Shown here: positions 42,480 through 44,803 of the stretch, one piece after another
How positions within the stretch are numbered: the first letter of the stretch is position 1
Layout: every line of letters starts with the position of its first letter
Assembly (NCBI RefSeq): GCF_023228785.1
Contig: NZ_JALOAN010000018.1
Span: forward strand, 1 to 44,803
Source of the DNA: Sulfurimonas sp.
Lineage (GTDB): Bacteria; Campylobacterota; Campylobacteria; Campylobacterales; Sulfurimonadaceae
Length of the DNA: 44,803 nt
Direction: 5' to 3'
Program-made: the position numbers and the translations under genes
Notes under the pieces: generated by a model
Databases searched by the model: none
The model's input: only the letters and a program-made list of their open reading frames with translations
What the model was told of the DNA's origin: nothing

Positions 42480-42897
42480 AATAATAATATACTTAACACT
42501 ACTTTTTGCTACTTCTATGATGGCATCGGAGATAAAATGGGCAAAAGATTATGATGCTGGGATAAAAGAAGCAACAAGATTTGTAAAACCAGTTTTGTTT
42601 ATATCTTCAAGACATACATGCAAGTTTTGTGTCATCCTTGATGAAACAACTTTAAAAGATGAAAGAGTCGCCGAGGCACTAAACAGAGATTTTATATCTA
42701 TAATTTCATATAGTGATGAGAATGATTTTATGCCAAAAGCACTTTGGCAACCAGGAACACCAGCTATCTGGTTTTTACTCCCAAATGGCGATCCTATGTA
42801 TCAACCAATAATGGGTGCAATAGATGCAGATAATTTTGTAAAAGCGTTAGGTGTTGTAAAACAAGAGTTTGATGAGTATATAAAAGCGGGAAAATAA
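42472..42897 (+). CDS. periplasmic thioredoxin-fold protein
   Basis: 141-aa exported protein with signal peptide MRKIIIYLTLLFATSMMAS and mature start EIKWAKDYDAGIKEA. The active-site-type motif is HTCKFCVIL (CxxC), and the cis-Pro loop is PGTPAIWFLLPNGDP, so it is a thioredoxin fold. The opening WAKDYDAGIKEATRFVKPVLFIS resembles DsbD C-terminal and SoxW/DUF255-like domains. Likely a periplasmic thiol-disulfide reductase or a partner of one; the substrate is unknown. It overlaps aroK by 8 bp and precedes hisD by 1 bp, so the operon context is not functional. Confidence 0.82.
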   Translation: MRKIIIYLTLLFATSMMASEIKWAKDYDAGIKEATRFVKPVLFISSRHTCKFCVILDETTLKDERVAEALNRDFISIISYSDENDFMPKALWQPGTPAIWFLLPNGDPMYQPIMGAIDADNFVKALGVVKQEFDEYIKAGK

Positions 42898-42898
42898 G

Positions 42899-44188
42899 AT
42901 GATTTTTACAAATACAAAAAACAGTGATTTTGCTAAGAGTTTTGAAGAACTTTTGCAAAGAGGAAAAATGGACATAGCACAAGTTAGTGCAATAGTTACT
43001 GGCATAATAGATGAGATCAAGCTTGATAAAAATGAAGCACTAAAGAAGCACATAGCAAAGTTTGATAACTGGACTCCAAAGAGCGATGAAGATCTCAAAA
43101 TCTCAACTGAGTCTATGAGTAGAGCTTATGATAACCTAGATCCAAAACTAAAAAAATCTCTGCACTTAGCATATGACAGAATCAAAGCTTACCATGAAAA
43201 ACAAAAACCAAAATCGTGGTTTGACACAGAATCAAATGGAACGATTTTAGGTCAAAAAGTGACTCCAGTTGATAGCGCAGGGCTTTATATCCCAGGTGGA
43301 AAAGCTGCATATCCATCTTCACTTTTGATGAATGTTATCCCCGCTCAGGTTGCAGGTGTAGAAAAGATCATCGTAACTACTCCAACTCCAGACAATGAGC
43401 CAAACGAACTTTTATTAGCTGCTTGTCATCTTTGTGGAGTTAGTGAAGTTTATAAAGTTGGTGGCGCTAGTGCTATTGGGGCTATGGCTTATGGAACAGA
43501 GACAATTTCAAAAGTAGATGTTATAACAGGTCCGGGAAATATCTTTGTAGCGACTGCAAAAAAGATGGTTTTTGGTGATGTAAACATAGATATGATAGCA
43601 GGACCTAGCGAGATAGGAATACTGGCAGATGATAGTGCAAACCCAAGCCATTTAGCCATAGATATGCTCTCTCAAGCTGAGCACGATGAGATGGCGAGTT
43701 CCATACTTATAACTCCATCACAAACACTAGCTGATGCTGTAAAAGTAGAGATAGAAGTTTGGCTTAAAAAGCTCTCAAGAGAAGAGATAGCAAGAAAGTC
43801 CATAGATGAAAGAGGTGCTATTATAGTTACTGAAAATATGGAAGAAGCCATAGATCTTATGAATCAGATCGCACCAGAGCATTTAGAAGTTGCGACTGAT
43901 AATGCTTTTGAATATCTAGCTTACATAAAACACGCTGGAGCGATATTTTTAGGACATAACACTCCTGAGGCTATTGGTGACTATGTAGCTGGACCAAACC
44001 ACACTCTACCAACAGGTGGAACTGCTAAGTTTTTCTCTCCGCTTGGAGTTGAGAACTTTATGAAAAAGACCTCTATCATCTCTTTTTCTAAAAAAGCTAT
44101 AAATGAAATAGGTGAAGAGTGCGCACTAATAGCAAGCACAGAAGGATTGACTGCACATGAGCAATCTGTAAGGGTTAGACTGAGTTGA
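42899..44188 (+). CDS. hisD: histidinol dehydrogenase
   Basis: Zinc-dependent NAD enzyme performing the last two steps of histidine synthesis. 429 aa with VDSAGLYIPGGKAAYPSS, the signature IDMIAGPSEIGILAD, SQAEHDEMA (zinc ligands Gln/His), EHLEVATDNA (catalytic Glu-His) and GDYVAGPNHTLPTGGTAKF. Full length with the expected C-terminal LTAHEQSVRVRL. It starts 1 bp after the thioredoxin-fold gene; hisC is in a different operon about 22 kb upstream. Confidence 0.97.
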   Translation: MIFTNTKNSDFAKSFEELLQRGKMDIAQVSAIVTGIIDEIKLDKNEALKKHIAKFDNWTPKSDEDLKISTESMSRAYDNLDPKLKKSLHLAYDRIKAYHEKQKPKSWFDTESNGTILGQKVTPVDSAGLYIPGGKAAYPSSLLMNVIPAQVAGVEKIIVTTPTPDNEPNELLLAACHLCGVSEVYKVGGASAIGAMAYGTETISKVDVITGPGNIFVATAKKMVFGDVNIDMIAGPSEIGILADDSANPSHLAIDMLSQAEHDEMASSILITPSQTLADAVKVEIEVWLKKLSREEIARKSIDERGAIIVTENMEEAIDLMNQIAPEHLEVATDNAFEYLAYIKHAGAIFLGHNTPEAIGDYVAGPNHTLPTGGTAKFFSPLGVENFMKKTSIISFSKKAINEIGEECALIASTEGLTAHEQSVRVRLS

Positions 44189-44259
44189 TATTGAGTTTGT
44201 CTCAATAGTCATGTAAAAATTCACAGGGGTGTATTTTCTCCCTCACTTAAGTAACATTA

Positions 44260-44295
44260 TGTGTGTTATGTAATATATTTGCAAAATAACACACA
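44260..44295. repeat. 10-bp inverted repeat downstream of hisD
   Basis: TGTGTGTTAT (44260-44269) and ATAACACACA (44286-44295) are perfect complements around a 16-nt AT-rich loop. It lies about 70 bp after the hisD stop. No T-run follows, so it is not a typical intrinsic terminator; it may be a protein-binding palindrome. Confidence 0.5.
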
Positions 44296-44311
44296 AAACT
44301 AGCCGAGGCGA

Positions 44312-44328
44312 TTTCATCTTTGATGAAA
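44312..44328 (+). terminator. short hairpin after hisD, weak terminator candidate
   Basis: TTTCATC / GATGAAA, a 7-bp stem with a 3-nt TTT loop. It is followed by AGTTTCTTT, only loosely T-rich, so termination is uncertain. Confidence 0.3.
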
Positions 44329-44536
44329 AGTTTCTTTAGAAAATGTAGTTTAATTTGAATATACAGTATTAAACGAACACTCTAACTTTAAGAATCTTAT
44401 ACATTATTTTCTTTTTTACTTAAAAATATTGCACCATGTCATATTTTTAACATAATTTCATTTTTAACACTCAAATATCGTGTTAGTTATTTATGTTAAT
44501 TAAGATTTCTTTACATATAATGTGATTGAATAAATA

Positions 44537-44691
44537 GTTGTCTGGACGCTTCGCATCCAGACAACGGGGGCGCGGGTTGAACACCCACTTGTAATCTGTT
44601 GCATTCGCACCAGACAACAAGCGGGAGGAGCAAGCAACCATTGCAAAACCTAAAGGTTTTCCAACGGCAGTTACTCACCCGCGCCCCCGTT
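44537..44691. repeat. GC-rich compound palindrome (possible mobile-element end, attC-like site or structured RNA)
   Basis: A GC-rich block in AT-rich surroundings. Hairpin 1: GTTGTCTGGA (44537-44546) pairs with TCCAGACAAC (44556-44565) over a 9-nt centre. Outer repeat: AACGGGGGCGCGGGT (44563-44577) is the perfect complement of ACCCGCGCCCCCGTT (44677-44691), 15 bp enclosing 99 nt. The two structures share AAC (44563-44565) and compete. Inside, TTCGCACCAGACAAC (44604-44618) nearly repeats TTCGCATCCAGACAAC (44550-44565), and AAAACC/GGTTTT (44646-44660) forms a small hairpin. A TATAAT at 44516-44521 lies just upstream. No coding signal. Confidence 0.6.
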
Positions 44692-44803
44692 ATAGGATAA
44701 GGCAAATTTTACTGAAAAAGCAAACTTACAATTAAGCTCAGATAAAATAATAAACTAAAATAATTTTTATGTAATGGATAAGTAGTGGGAAAATACCGCG
44801 AGT

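Larger units (their letters stand above)
44189..44803. other. non-coding right edge
   Basis: No convincing gene in about 600 bp downstream of hisD. It contains a 10-bp-stem hairpin at 44260-44295, a short hairpin at 44312-44328, an AT-rich stretch (about 44330-44530) with a TATAAT at 44516-44521, and a GC-rich compound palindrome at 44537-44691. A GTG at 44785 (VGKYRE) could begin a gene that runs off the edge, but six codons cannot support it. Confidence 0.6.

Noticed and set aside
44563..44691. Retron msr-msd or integron attC as a firm call
   Set aside because: The long inverted repeat fits both in outline, but no reverse transcriptase or integrase is in the window and the attC core boxes (RYYYAAC/GTTRRRY) are not matched.
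44511..44705. 64-codon reading frame on the minus strand across the GC-rich palindrome
   Set aside because: It exists because the block is GC-rich and low in stop codons; it runs through both arms of the inverted repeats, has no ribosome site, and a Cys/Pro/Trp-rich composition unlike its neighbours.
44785..44803. GTG start (VGKYRE) possibly opening a gene that leaves the window
   Set aside because: Only six codons are visible; no way to tell it from chance, though GGATAAG lies just upstream.

Overview
The window looks like chromosomal DNA of a free-living campylobacterotal (epsilonproteobacterial) chemolithotroph, most like Sulfurimonas. The evidence is the low G+C content, very tight gene packing with 4 to 20 bp overlaps, and three gene blocks whose order I recall from Campylobacter jejuni and Helicobacter: rplY-pth-lptG-like-lysA-HAD-pheA-hisC-fliF-fliG-fliH-dxs, ctpA-purC-purS-purQ-(SH3 protein)-plsC-crcB, and aat-clpA-clpS. 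No database search was possible; species assignment and synteny are from memory.

Layout. 1-277 has no intact gene but holds a REP-like hairpin. 278-4275 (minus) is an ECF-type nickel uptake operon, nikK-nikL-outer membrane barrel-nikM-nikQ-nikO, whose ATPase ends in a histidine-rich tail. 4337-5020 is a degenerate IS1595-like transposase relative. 5013-9411 (minus) holds the N-degron genes aat, clpA and clpS plus a PLP sulfur-amino-acid enzyme. 9461-14490 (plus) holds bioD, pyrB, pabB, a small membrane protein, tal and pilT. 14545-26364 (plus) is the conserved rplY-to-dxs block with flagellar base genes. 26367-27227 (minus) is a YitT-type membrane protein. 27433-28811 is an AMMECR1/MEMO pair. 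28819-29574 (minus) is a YfiH/PgeF protein. 29607-33305 (plus) is a probable ovothiol operon: OvoA, a MalY/PatB-like PLP lyase in the OvoB position, and a PNPOx-like protein. A 57-residue Cys-containing protein gene (33286-33459, minus) overlaps the operon's 3' end, followed by two REP-like hairpins. 33660-34926 holds a dimeric dUTPase and an orphan ABC ATPase. 34927-40042 (minus) is the crcB-plsC-SH3-purQ-purS-purC-ctpA block. 40190-44188 (plus) holds a hemerythrin, a multi-spanning protein with conserved histidines, aroK, a periplasmic thioredoxin-fold protein and hisD. 44189-44803 is non-coding and contains a GC-rich compound palindrome.

How the genes work together. Most are housekeeping genes: aromatic amino acids, folate precursor, histidine, lysine, purine, isoprenoid precursor, biotin and pyrimidine synthesis, regulated proteolysis, and flagellar M-ring/switch assembly. 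The more individual parts are the nickel importer with its own outer-membrane protein, the ovothiol operon, the hemerythrin/membrane-protein pair, the tamed transposase-like gene and the structured GC-rich element near the right edge. I saw no CRISPR array, rRNA, tRNA, prophage, intact IS element or recognised defence system.
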